Made by a program: the position numbers and the translations under genes
In this document: positions 1 through 12,300 of the stretch, piece after piece
Layout: every line of letters starts with the position of its first letter
How positions within the stretch are numbered: position 1 is the stretch's first letter
Origin: Argopecten irradians
Taxonomy: Eukaryota; Mollusca; Bivalvia; Pectinida; Pectinidae
Reading direction: 5' to 3'
NCBI RefSeq assembly: GCF_041381155.1
Contig: NC_091141.1
Coordinates: forward strand, 24,386,828-24,450,827
DNA length: 64,000 nt
The notes under the pieces: model-generated
What the model was told of the DNA's origin: nothing
What the model saw: the letters and a program-made list of their open reading frames with translations, nothing else
Database searches by the model: none

Positions 1-2500
1 ATTGAACAGCGAATGATGACGCTGCCACGTAAGGTAGAATTATTCATCCGCGACGACAAAAAAGTTCAATATTTTAGTGTAAAATAAACATGACAAACAA
101 AGTAAATTTAAGAGATAATTTTATTTAATCAGATCAGAACTTTAAGTAGGTATTAAATTTTGCAAAAAGTTCATATATAGCGTAATAACATAAAGTATTT
201 GTTCTCGGCCACATGTGTGAACTCGGTGACCGTTATTGTGCAGCGAGGCGAGGCTGACGCACGCTTACACAGTGGAGTTTTCCGAAGTTGTCAAAACACC
301 AGTGTTCAAGTAGAATTCGTTTGAGATTGTCGTCTGACTTGACGATATTACATCCTTCGGAGCCATGTGATTATATAATCTACGCTTATATCCATCGCCA
401 TCTAGGCTATAGATGGAACAACTTCACTTGTTTTCGATGGATACAATCTATTTGTGGTGACGCGTAACTGTCAACACGTGGATTACTAGCGGTGCATGTT
501 TTATAATACACATGATTAAATTCTCAAAGAACAAAGACAAGAGGATATGTTTATAACTGACCTCTATCAGGAGGTCTCCCGCCCGTCCACCCAAAAGACT
601 AGATCGTATGACGAACACAGACACAGAGGTAATGTTTACATTTGACACCCATCATTTTTAATAAAAAATGAAAGCACGTCGCCCCGGTCGGGATATTTTT
701 CCGTTTCTTTATACAATTGTTAATTTAAAAAATTTTGAATCATATATAAATATAAAACATGTATTTATTGTTTACATTTTTCCAAAATTCTATGAAAAAC
801 AACAATATACACGTAATGTTGCATCAAAATGTAAACAAAGCCATGTGTTTGTTTAAAAAAAGTAGTCCTTTTACGTTGCATAGAACATTTTCTTACGCAA
901 GTTCAAAGTTCAATGTTACCATGCAGTTATGGTAAACAAAATCGGCTAGTATTAGCGTATAGTGACCAAGCAAGCAAGTGTAAATATACGGCAATGGATA
1001 TATCTTTTATAATTTGCAACCGACTTGGGTTATGTTATATATGAAAATGAACAACGCAAAATGTACTTTTATATGCTTATAGAGCCAACAACACAAAACA
1101 AAGCGATTTTGGTATGAGTACGTCATAAACGTATTGTCGTTAATTAAGGTCGGGCATATTCGCGTTTGGGACATATGCTTTGGACACGGCAAAATCAATG
1201 TAATTAAGATACCGTTTTATTTCTGCATATGATATCTACCTCAGATAGTTTTATTGAACCTGTACTTTGTTATGATTGTTTATTGTCCACTTACATCGTC
1301 TTATTAATACATTTCAGCGTAGCTAAACAACGCGGTTCTACTTCTTGATACTAGATGGGACACTTTTGCTCTTTTTCTATTCTACTCTTTTTACTCACAT
1401 ATTCCAAAATGCCGTTATCTACAAAAAAATATATCGTACTTAAGATGGACGAATTTTAACAGTTTTGAATGAAAAATTACGAGAGTACCGTGACTTTCTT
1501 ACGTATTTGTGCAACCGCGATGTAACATGGGACAACGAGAAAATGACGTTATGTTGACAAATTTCTACGAATTTTTCCTAAATATTTTCCTCATATCTGT
1601 CAAATAGTTACATATTTGAAATCTGTGAATCCTTCCGGTTCGTTTGGTATATAATACTTCATATTTAGAAACTTGACTAAATGCATCACGTTTAATACTA
1701 AACCACGAAGTACGGATTACGCGAAGTATCACTAGTATCTTGCGACGCGTCAATATATAATTTTACATAGTATTTGATTCTGAACTGACTAAACACGTGC
1801 CTTATTTACATTTAACAGATATAATTACAAATGAAGGTTTTCTTGTTCACACTTCTTCAGAGTTCAAGATTTAACGGATAAGAGGGCAGGAAGAAAAAAA
1901 GTTATTAATTTTCATTACCTGTTTTTCATTCTACTGCTTTGCCAGGGCTTGTATATCAAGACCCATTTCATAAGGATTATTCATATTCTTTCAATTGTTT
2001 CAGTATGATCTATGTATGAAATTATTACGAAAAATGTTCAGCTTTCTGCTGAACGTTCTGTGACCACGTTTTTTTTTTTTTTTTTTTTTTTTTATAAAAG
2101 TTTTATGGTCTATGACTTTTTGTATTTTTGGCATAGAAAAAGTATTTGAAGTAATCTACATATTGTTCTCTTCCTCTCTAAGTTTTAAACTTTCCATATT
2201 TACAAAGTTATTGCCTATGTTGGCCACGTGTCACGAATCGGGAGGTTCCAATCTATACGTGTATCGCTGATGTCGGTCACGTGATGCTACTCGGTTTTCT
2301 GATATTACCCAAAAGTTTGAAACATGGCGTTAGCTGTGGTGGTTCTTTCAAAACGTGTGATATTTCATGAGGCATTTATCACTATGACAATGGTATAATG
2401 GTGCTTTTATGGACCTGAACCATCATATATAAGCATCCATACTCACACATTGTATGTTTTATGACAGTTTTTAATGGTGAAAATTACAAGAAATTCAACT
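1..2500. other. Gene-poor flank, nothing firm
   Basis: No coding exon could be supported on either strand. The stretch is AT-rich, with only short spurious reading frames. A relatively CpG-rich patch near 210-350 could be an untranslated exon, but no splice pair or reading frame confirms it. A run of about 26 T sits near 2070-2096. Confidence 0.4.
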
Positions 2501-2516
2501 TCAAATTAACAACCAA

Positions 2517-2850
2517 TTAACAGTCAGTATCATGTAAAGATGGTCTCCCACATATGCGATGTGTTGTTTGTATGAAGTGCCTGGTGCGTGTTATGAGAGA
2601 CTGCGGTATATCCGTGTTGTGTCTTCTATAGTGGAACTCTTTCCCATTGTATAGTGCTATATCGCTGAAGCATGTCAAGCAACAAATAGAGCTCATGTAG
2701 GAGTAGAAATTACCACTTCTATAGGCTATGGTGTGTCCCGGCCTGAGGACAGAACCTAGAGCCTCCCAGTGTCGAGCGCTCAACCGAAGGCCAAATGTGA
2801 AGTAGTGTCAATGGAGACGTTAGGAAGAGGAAAGTAAGCTGTGACCGCGT
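2517..2850 (+). repeat. Dispersed repeat, degenerate copy
   Basis: This diverged copy belongs to the roughly 500-bp family seen best at 13365-13905 and 32635-33165, in the opposite orientation. Shared landmarks are the GAGACTGCGGTAT block, the TATAGTGCTATAT block and the GGTGTGTC(C/T)CGGCC block. Its reading frames are repeat-derived, not genes. Confidence 0.6.
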
Positions 2851-3896
2851 ACTAATGCCGGTTAACGTTCTATGACTTCACACTAATGGTATTCGGCGTT
2901 CTATGATTACATAATAATGCTGTTTTACGTTCTATGACTACATAATACTGATGTCCAGCGTTCTATGACCACATAATAATGATGTCCAGCGTTCAATGAC
3001 TACATAATAATGCTGTTTTATGTTCTATGACTACATAATAATGATGTCCAGCGTTCAATGACTACATAATAATAATGTTTAACGTTCTATGACTACAAAA
3101 TAAATAATGATGTTCATCGTTCTACGACTACATAATAATGCCGTTTAACGTTCTATGACTACATAATAATGTTGTTTAAAGGCCTATGACTACATAATGA
3201 TAATGTCCAGCGTTCAATGACTACATAATAATGATGTTTAACGTTCTATGACTACATAATAATGATGTCCAGCGTTCAATGACTACATAATAATGATGTC
3301 CAGCGTTCAATGACTACATAATAATGATGTCCAGCGTTCAATGACTACATAATAATAATGTTTAACGTTCTATGACTACAAAATAAATAATGATGTTCAT
3401 CATTCTACGACTACATAATAATGTCGTTTAACGTTCTATGACTACATAATAATGATGTCCAGCGTTCAATGACTACATAATAATGATGTCCAGCGTTCAA
3501 TGACTACATAATAATGATGTTCAACGTTATATGACTACACAATGATGCCGTTTACTGTTCTATGACTTCATACTAATGCTGTCCAGCGTTCTGTGACTAC
3601 ATTATAATAATGTTTAACGTTCTATGACTACAAAATAAATAATGATGTTAATCATTCTACGACTACATAATAATGTCGTTTAACGTTCTATGACTACATA
3701 ATAATGCTGTTTTACGTTCTATGACTACATAATAATGATGTCCAGCGTTCTGTGACTACATTATAATAATGTTTAACGTTCTATGACTACAAAATAAATA
3801 ATGATGTTCATCATTCTACGACTACATAATAATGTCGTTTAACGTTCTATGACTACATAATAATGTTGTTTAAAGGCCTATGACTACATAATAATG
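2851..3896. repeat. 31-bp minisatellite, about 33 copies
   Basis: The unit reads roughly GATGTCCAGCGTTCAATGAC followed by TACATAATAAT. Spacing between successive GTCCAGCGTTC motifs is 31 bp (for example 3267, 3298 and 3329). Variant units (GTTTAACG, GTTCATCG, CTGTTTTACG) recur in blocks, which points to higher-order duplication. No coding frame persists across it. Confidence 0.9.
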
Positions 3897-4005
3897 GATG
3901 ACCACTAAGCTTTAAGTGGCTTTCAACTTCCGTCGCCTTCTTTACCGTATAGCTGGCTTCTTTCATTCTTTCGCGGGTCAAGCGTTTTAAAAATTTTATT
4001 GAATC
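3897..4005. repeat. Dispersed repeat fragment
   Basis: The stretch from CTTTCAACTTCCGTCGCC to TTTCGCGGGTCAA is repeated with changes at 7074-7290. The second copy ends in a GGAC tetranucleotide run. Both look like pieces of one interspersed family. Confidence 0.5.
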
Positions 4006-4579
4006 TTAATTGCAATTTGGCTTGAAGGATATAAATGATTCAACCAATTTTTAATTTTTCAGCGATCAGCATTTCGTGATTACGTCGATCAACCGCGGAA
4101 TCGCGACATTATCCCCGTGACAATAACAGGTTATACGATTTTAGGAAGCTGGTGTATTTTATATGTTATGAGTTTTGTCGAAAATATTTCTATTAACATG
4201 CAGTGCATTTAGTGGTAGTGTATATTGTGGAGTTTTTTTTATATAATTGAAATCTTATAATTTGATATGTAGATGGTAATAAAAAAGATATCATGTTAAT
4301 GTATTTTTTCTGGCAAATTGTTGACATTATTCAATGTTGAGGTATTTAGTTATACGGTATTCATCGAGTACGTATGTCTTCAATTTGAACCAAATAATAG
4401 CTTGATCCCCACTTTGTTCCGTAAATGATTTTCTGTTACCAAAACGGTTCAGCTTACAAGAGACAATTGCTCCAGCTATTAGGGAGGTTAAGAATTAAGT
4501 ATTATGAAACTTTCAACAAAATCCATACAATTTTTCGATGGGCGCGTGTAAGATGATCCCAAAATATAAAATCCTTCAT

Positions 4580-4705
4580 CTCTAGACTAGCTGGTCAGAG
4601 GTTTTCCTCTTGGTTCTACGGCTTTGTTCCATCATTCAAAACTGGCACATCCTTAATTGAACATAGCCGTTAATATGACGATATACTAATTAAACTAAAC
4701 CATTA
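4580..4705 (+). repeat. SINE-tail fragment (diverged)
   Basis: A degenerate match to the SINE tail at 48763-48900 runs from GGTTTTCCTC, through CTGGCACATCCTTAA, to GTTAATATGACG and an ATTAAAC-rich end. The 5' tRNA-like head is not recognisable. Confidence 0.45.
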
Positions 4706-5532
4706 TATGGGCAGTGAAGGTACGAAGCAAAACAATATAAACTTAACGACTAGCCAACAGTTCTAACATGGGTATATCATGCTATGAGTACAAGTGACCG
4801 TTAAGACCCCTGCTGATCAAAGTCTTACGCTAAGAGTAGAATTTATAAAGAAAGGATGTTATCGACAATATGTTCATCACAGAGACATGAGTCCCGCCAG
4901 CCTCCTTGAATTCTCGCCATTATTCCTCAGCCAAGCTTTAATCGCAAGTGATTAACCTGAATGTCATTAGGATATTTCCAACTGCTCACACCCACCATAC
5001 CGTCGCCATTGTCCTGTAGATCATTGGTTTGAACTTTCACTCCGAGTGGACGTGGAAGCGTCATCTAATTCAATGTCGTAAACCGCCAGCAATGATTACG
5101 GCCGTCCGGCATTAGAAAATGGCCGCCTGCCAAAACAATGAATCTGTCAGAAGCATGCTTACGATTTGCGACATCAACACCGAACGTCATGGGAAACAAA
5201 TATCGGGATACATTACACAACATCTGGGAGCGGACCTGTCTTAGCTAGCGGATATTGTTCAGACCGATCCCACAATACAGCCAATATAAAGAACATGTAT
5301 TATGTCGACAGCTTAACTAACGATGGTGTATATAGATTGCTAAGTGGCTCAAGGACTTATAAATATTCTGTGATATTCATATTCACAAATGATTAACTGA
5401 CACAAATAATAGGTACAACATACTGATACAATCATAGAATGATTCGGAAAAAAATACTCTCAGTGTAGCAAAAGCAGAAAACGTAAATCATACTAGCAAA
5501 CAAAATGTTCTGAATTGTTGACAGATCCTTAA

Positions 5533-5864
5533 AGATGCTCCACCGCCGAGAGAGCATAAACGATAACCATCATTTGGTATTTAACTGTGTAAATATGTGT
5601 TTAAACGACACAAAAATACATAAAATAATTTATTTTGATATTGGTACATGCGCAATCAGTAGTTCATTCCATATAAGTCGTAGTGCCGTGGGGTTTTTTT
5701 TCGGGACGCAATTCATTATTTATATTTTTTTTTATATTTTAGTAAAATTATCAGCTCTTATTTTTTAATGGAGAGTAAGAACTTTTGTAACGGAAGAAAA
5801 ATACTAATTCGCCTGCTCCTCTTTTTGACAGAAAAAAAAACCATTCGTCAGTGGTGGATCATCT
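5533..5864. mobile_element. MITE with TTAA target duplication (copy 1)
   Basis: TTAA at 5529-5532 and 5865-5868 flanks inverted ends that begin AGATGCTCCACCGC and close as GGTGGATCATCT. A second member at 58081-58520 lies in the opposite orientation and shares an internal stretch around CAATCAGTA(G/C)TTCATTCC. A TTAA duplication fits piggyBac- or Kolobok-type transposases. No transposase is encoded here. Confidence 0.7.
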
Positions 5865-5899
5865 TTAAAGAGTATCCATATCACACTTCAAGAGTATCG

Positions 5900-8820
5900 C
5901 TAATACATTAAACAGCGTCCCAAACGTATTAATATACATACTTCTTTAAAAACAACTGCAGACAACCAAACAAGCAATAAAATGATGGAATCTATCAAAT
6001 TTATTCAAAACTGCTTACTTCTAACATTATGGAAATAGTTTAGACAAAGCCGATCATTGATGGTTTCATAAAAAGCGCTGCGTCTTTTTTTGTTTTGATA
6101 GATAACTAACGCATACATCTAAGGTTATTGCATAATCCCAGATCTAGACACTGGATTTCTTTGGTCTCAGGCTTACAAAAGACTTTGAAAATAGACAAAT
6201 CATGAATGGAAACAAAATTTAGTTCATCTGTGTTGGTCAACATTTCCTTTTAAGCCAGGTGCTATCTCATCATGTATTATGTTTTTCCGAAATCCCGTAT
6301 AACGGCTGTTAATAGTATTTTCATTAATAAATCGAAATTAATATGCCCACAAATCAGCCAAGCTGTATGACAATATTATAAATAATAAATATCGCCGACC
6401 TTTTAGGGCCGATATTGCTTTGCCTGCCATGGCAATCAAACTACAATGCAATTAAGATTGAAGACAAAAAGGATTTGAATAGCAAATTAAACGCCGCTTT
6501 ACCCTTTGTCACGTGCCTGTCGCGTGCTGCGGATACGGGGGTGGGATTTTTACAAGATTTTGATTATAAAGCATTATACGTTATTCTTTGCTTGTCATGA
6601 TTTCTAACAATTTATCCGTGGCGTTTTGGATATGTATCTCGTTCGTCACAACATCTGATGAGCATGACTGACAAAAGTGAATACAGATAAACAGATCGGC
6701 CTCCTATGTACACAATATATTGGCTATTATGTGAAGTCTTCCATTACCTAATCACCGGGAGCTTCCATTACGGCCTCCATATCGGGTCAGGTTAACATAT
6801 TGATACATTGTAACAACATTACGGACTAATTTAAGGACGATAGCTGATAACAATGTTACGGAATGATATAGAGTCGCCATTTCCAGCCTGTCAAGCGGAA
6901 CATTTCCTCTCACTGATGGTTAGATAAACGCTGCGGTCTAGGAATCGCTCAACCCAAATCATCATCGATTTTCTTCCAATTGATAGCAGAAACTGATTGT
7001 TCTCTTTCGACATATGTCACTTATTTACATAAGATAAATTACGAAAGTCAACAAACAAATGGATTATCGCTAAGTGCCTTTCAACTTCAGCCGCCTTCTT
7101 TACAGCATAGTCGGTTTCTTTCGCGGGTCAAAATTTTCGCGATTTTGGCCAAAAACTAAGATTTTTTTTAGCGAATCAACATTCAGCCAACGCTTTGGCT
7201 TTACAGCCTGGAAAAGAATCTCGGACGGACGGACGGACGGAGCCCAAAACAATATCCCCGCAAACGCGTTTCGCGGTAGATTGTAAGGGGAAGAAATAAA
7301 TATTTTGTGTTTACTTAAAGAATATTTTATAGAAATCGTTATTGTTTTTCAGATGACAAAATATCTTAAACAATTTTTGATAATATATCAATTTAAAATG
7401 AACTAGGTAAATGAGCCCATGCTGTGCTAACGCTTGCATTGTAGCAAAATTGATCTGCCGAAATACTAGTCCAATACCACTTAGGCGTACAAAAGCGCAC
7501 ATAAAGTAGACAATTCTCTCTGTGTGTCACGTTATTAACTATGCGGAACTAAGGTAGTAAAATAGAAATGTTGACCTATATATTACAGCCAGCTCCCACA
7601 CACAAGGTTGCGAGGCCTAGATGGGGAAGTTTCCATGTATTTGTTGTAGGCCGGTGCATTTCCACTGCCACGAAAGCCTGACAAGTTATTAGACGACACA
7701 GATTGTTAATAGGACGTAAAACAAAATTAAACTAAATCAAACAGTCACATTAACGTGATGATCTGTGTACCATTGACCCTAATCAATTACATGTAGACCA
7801 CTAAGCGAGAGCAGAGGGGAAATGTTTCGTAAAGAACACCGGGGTAAAAGACTTCCCTGGTGTTCAAGTGAACACCATGCTGAAGGCGTGACCTCATTCA
7901 GTGAGACACAGAGACACTTCATTGGCCATATGTAAATAAAATGGGGACAATCTTCATACTGTTGTTTGTATCGGTCAGTCGATACCCATATATCGTTAGC
8001 CATGACATTACTTTATTATTTTAATTTTTTTTCTTGTTATATATGATCGAAACAACCATAGACAGTATCCCTCGTTCTCGAAGTTTTAGATAAGATAATG
8101 TCCTGATATCAAAATAGTTAGCTTTAGAAATATCATTTCAGTTTAATTTCGGGCATATTTTGCAAACATGCATGAAGACCATATGAAAATGTATAGTTTA
8201 AGTATAGACAATCAAAACAGACCAGGCAAAGTGATATGCATCCTCCCTAATTCCTGCAGTCTTGAAATTTCAACTGCATCTTTAAAAATAAAAAATAAAA
8301 GAATATGTGCCCTCGAGAGTGAAGGACGAAACATCCAAAACAATATTGCTGGATTTGATAATATGAAAATAAACGTTCATAACGTTTTCTTACCAAACTT
8401 CAATGCATGCACATGGATACTTTTTCATACAAATTGTAACATAATCCATGAACATTCTGAGTACTGCTGAAGCAATACATGTCCCCTGCCAATCACCACA
8501 AGCTATTACACTGATCTAAACCTTGGTTTGGTAACTATATGTAGCAGCAAGCTGTTCAGTGATAATCAATGAAGTAAGTACGCCACTTGTCTCCAGACAA
8601 TTAATCATAATGACAAAGGTAACCTTGACCTTCACTTGATAATCGCGTGACTCAAACGTATTCTAAATATTTTTTATAAAGATCTGTGTAATTCTGTGGC
8701 AGGCAATGAAGAAATGAAGCCGCCAGAGTTGCAAAAATAATTATCTTTAAACATCTATTTTACTGACAGTGACCTATATAGTTGATCTTTTGACCCCAAA
8801 CTCAATCCATGTCAATGTTT
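5900..8820. other. Intergenic stretch without supported genes
   Basis: Only short isolated reading frames are present, the longest about 100 codons at 8168-8470 on the plus strand, with low-complexity composition and no recognisable domain. A dispersed-repeat fragment with GGAC tandem repeats lies at 7074-7290. Confidence 0.45.
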
Positions 8821-8859
8821 CCTTACCTAACATTGCATGAAAGTAAACAATCAATTAAA

Positions 8860-9010
8860 GCAGCAGCGAGTTTTGGAAAGCTTCCACAAAATCCATCAAT
8901 CCGTTCTCGAGTGATCGTTTGGAAACAACGTCCAGACTGATGGTCGGATGGACGTTTGGACAGGCACACAGACAGACTGACAGACGGACGCAGACTATTA
9001 TATATATAGC
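8860..9010. repeat. Diverged dispersed repeat
   Basis: This GGACGGACAGACAG-type segment follows a block containing AAATCCATCAATCCGTTCTC. It sits just past the stop codon of the FAM187-like gene, where it may form part of the 3' untranslated region. The call rests on its low-complexity GGAC/CAGA composition. Confidence 0.3.
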
Positions 9011-9076
9011 CCACGTCAATTTCACCGACAGGGGAATAATTACTAGAAGCACAACGATAGTCTTATCATTATTATC

Positions 9077-9312
9077 TTAATATCCTTTATTAAGATAAAT
9101 TTCCTCGTCATCATTAAAACCATCGTTGAAACTTTCATCACGGTTGTCATTGAACTCTTCGCTTACGTCGCCGTCGTCGCTGTCGTCGCTCTGGGGCTGG
9201 CGTCGCTGGTGTACATGCCTGTGTTTATGTCTCACGGCAAGAAGGGCGATAAACACAAAAGTGTCAAAAATGAAGCTGAGACCGACAAACTGTAGGTGGT
9301 ACACCCAATCAT
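9077..9312 (-). CDS. FAM187-like last coding exon: transmembrane helix and acidic tail
   Basis: The acceptor is TTGTTTTAG at 9313-9314, and the phase fits the previous exon (ACA G|AT gives Asp). The exon encodes DDWVYHLQ, the hydrophobic helix FVGLSFIFDTFVFIALLAV, a basic stop-transfer RHKHRHVHQRR, and about 35 mostly acidic residues. It ends in TAA at 9079-9077. Confidence 0.85.
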
Positions 9313-12300
9313 CTAAAACAATTAAATACCACCATGTAAACAGTCATATACCATCATGTCAACAGTTCAGTTTCGATATGTCAACATCATAAGAGACCCG
9401 CAATAAAGATAGATCTTTAATTATTTCTCGAAAGAATAAATATTATTCAATGATTTCTCAATCTTTCGCATAACACATTTTCGCAAACATAGCAAAGTCC
9501 CGCGAATACATCCCCTAAAAATAATTAATTTTGTAATAGTAACCTCTTGTCTCTATTCTCGTAGGGTGACATGAAGTAAACCCGTTTAAAATATAAAATA
9601 GCAACACCGATAGCCATTTATCAAAAGGATACGCGAAGAGACATACCCGAACACATCAATCAAACCCAGGATATAGATATTGCTTGTAGGAATCTGTAGC
9701 GCTTTTCTATCTTCCAGTTTATCACTTCCATTAGAGTCTAATATATTCCATCATTGCTCGATAGTTATGAGTTATTAATCTCCGACATATTTTTCATGCC
9801 ATAACATTTCTTGTATTTGATTTATCATAGCTCTCCGTCAGGAATCAAAACCATGATTAAGAAAATGTCAGAAATAATGGCTTCGTAATTAATTTATGGT
9901 AGCGTATTTATTTTAATTGCTTGAATTAAGTAAAATCTCCTTCAAAATATTTTGAAGATAATAATACAGGAAATTGTGTAATTTTGTTTTAGTACATCAT
10001 TAATCATTGGAAAACGAGATTTATTCTGTCAATTAGCCAGATTTGTATATATAACTTACTATTCCTCTATCTGGGTTGTTTTTTTCAATAAAATTGGTTT
10101 GTTCATATTATACTTGAGACGTATTATTACATTTCTAGGAATAAAAGTAAGTTTGTTTACTTGTTTAAAGAGTTTTGTATTTCTGCCAGAGTCATTGTTT
10201 GGGAACAAAATAATGGACATGAAATAAAGGCAATATTTACTTCCAATCGGTATACAATGTATGTTACATGTATAACGAATACAATATCCAAGCCCATTGA
10301 GGTTTGTTGTAAACGAGTTGTACAAATTATGTTGACGTCATCAAAGAGTGAACGCTACTTTTTTAAAGGGCGAACTTAATGTAATCTGGAATAACTGGAT
10401 TCATTGAAGGACAAAGAACAAAAAATAATACAATAGTGCTCTCGTGAAGTAATGTAAACTTACGAAACTTATGATTCTTACATACTTAAATCAAAATGCA
10501 CCTTGGAACTGTATCATGACTATAAAATGGCGCGCCGTCGTGACGTCATCACTGAGAGTAAGTAACAATGGGGTTTATATGGTAACAATGAGGTTCATAC
10601 GGTAACAATAGGGTTCATACGATAACAATGGGGTTCATACGGTAACAATTGGATTTATACGGTAACAAAATATAAACATCATGTCGATATTCAAATGTTC
10701 GATATTCACGTTCCCATTTATTAACGAATGATAATAGTGATTTTCCACATTTTATCTGTTACTAAGATCGCATGTTGGCAATAATGGTATTTAACAATCT
10801 TTAACTGTTTAAAAGAATATTTATAGCGAAATTGTATTAATGCTTTCAGTGTTAAAATGGTGACAATAACGTTTCTATATTTCTATATTATGTAATTTTG
10901 ACATGTGATTCCAAAGATACAACACATAGTTATCACAATATGTTATCTCAATATCTTCATAAATGGGACGTGAACAGAAAGACATTGCTATTTTATTCGT
11001 TTGTGTTGGAATACCATTTCCATTGGTATTTAAATTAAGTAGATAATTAACTTATAATGCATGTTTTGTTACATTTTATTTGTTCTAGTAATAGCTTTAG
11101 CAAACAAGATATGAACATTATAGATAAAAGCCCATTGAAGGTGAAAATGTAATCATTTAAATCTTCCATGAAAAAAAATTATCTATTAAGGCTTTGTTAA
11201 AAATCGAACTTACCCCTGGTGTGAGGAATTACTGCAAAATAACATTGAAACACATTTTAAAAATCGTCAACAATAATTGAGAAAAAACATGAATAGTTTA
11301 CTATAGAAAGCAGCGAAGCGCCATAGCTTGAATTATTATAACACTGAAGGGCCGAGCTGATCTCTTATAATCACATTTATAAGGCTGTTGAGTGTTTTTT
11401 TATCTATAGCAACTTTACATAGCATGTGACATAGATGTTCGGGTGTCATATATTTATATATCAATCACATTCATCTTACTGATTGGGTGGGTGTAATGAG
11501 ATAAGATACCTGTCAATTCGTATATCATCTGCAGTTTCTTTGTGTGCCAGCAGGAATATAGTCCCGTATCGGCCATTATTGTACGATGAAACCTTAGCAG
11601 GCCGTAAACGTCAATCTCTGCCCTTCTGTTTGTTATATTACGTAGTTGCAATGACGTTATATACTTGGATCCGTTCACCCAGTACACCGCGGCGTCCGGC
11701 GACGCGCTGTAAGGAAATTTTAAGGTGTTAATATACGGGGTTCAAACAGCGCTCTCGACACAGAGACAGCTGTGTAATTAGTTAGGCAAACATAAATGTT
11801 AAGCAATAAAATCCATGTTTAAGAGAAGCAATGCTCATAGCTTTGCTGATGGGAATATAAATGTCACTATTGATCAATTCTAGAGCATGATACGCTATAT
11901 GTAGGCTTCCCTATCGCCTCAACTATATTTTAGTTATAGTCGAGAAAGTTTTCAAATAAATATCACATCATACCAAGTAAGTGGTACTATATCTAAGGTT
12001 TTCCCAATGGAATTGCAAGTTTAAAACAACTGCGATTTCTAAAATTAGTTGACTGGTTGATTTGATATATATCATTTTAACAGCAGGGTCATTTAAAGTT
12101 ATATGTGCCATGATTTTTATTACTACGAATAATGGAGAGCTTTTCATATGTTTTTTCACCGATGAATTTTGGCGGTACTGCAAAAACTGGTGACATTGCG
12201 TCTAAAGTACAGTAAAATATGTACGTGTACATCAAGTCAGACCATGGAGCCAAATTGTGGTCTACGATTTCAATTCTCATTTTCACAGTGCTATTCGTAA

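Noticed and set aside
8168-8470. Plus-strand 100-codon frame
   Set aside because: No domain, signal or splice context; composition like surrounding non-coding DNA.
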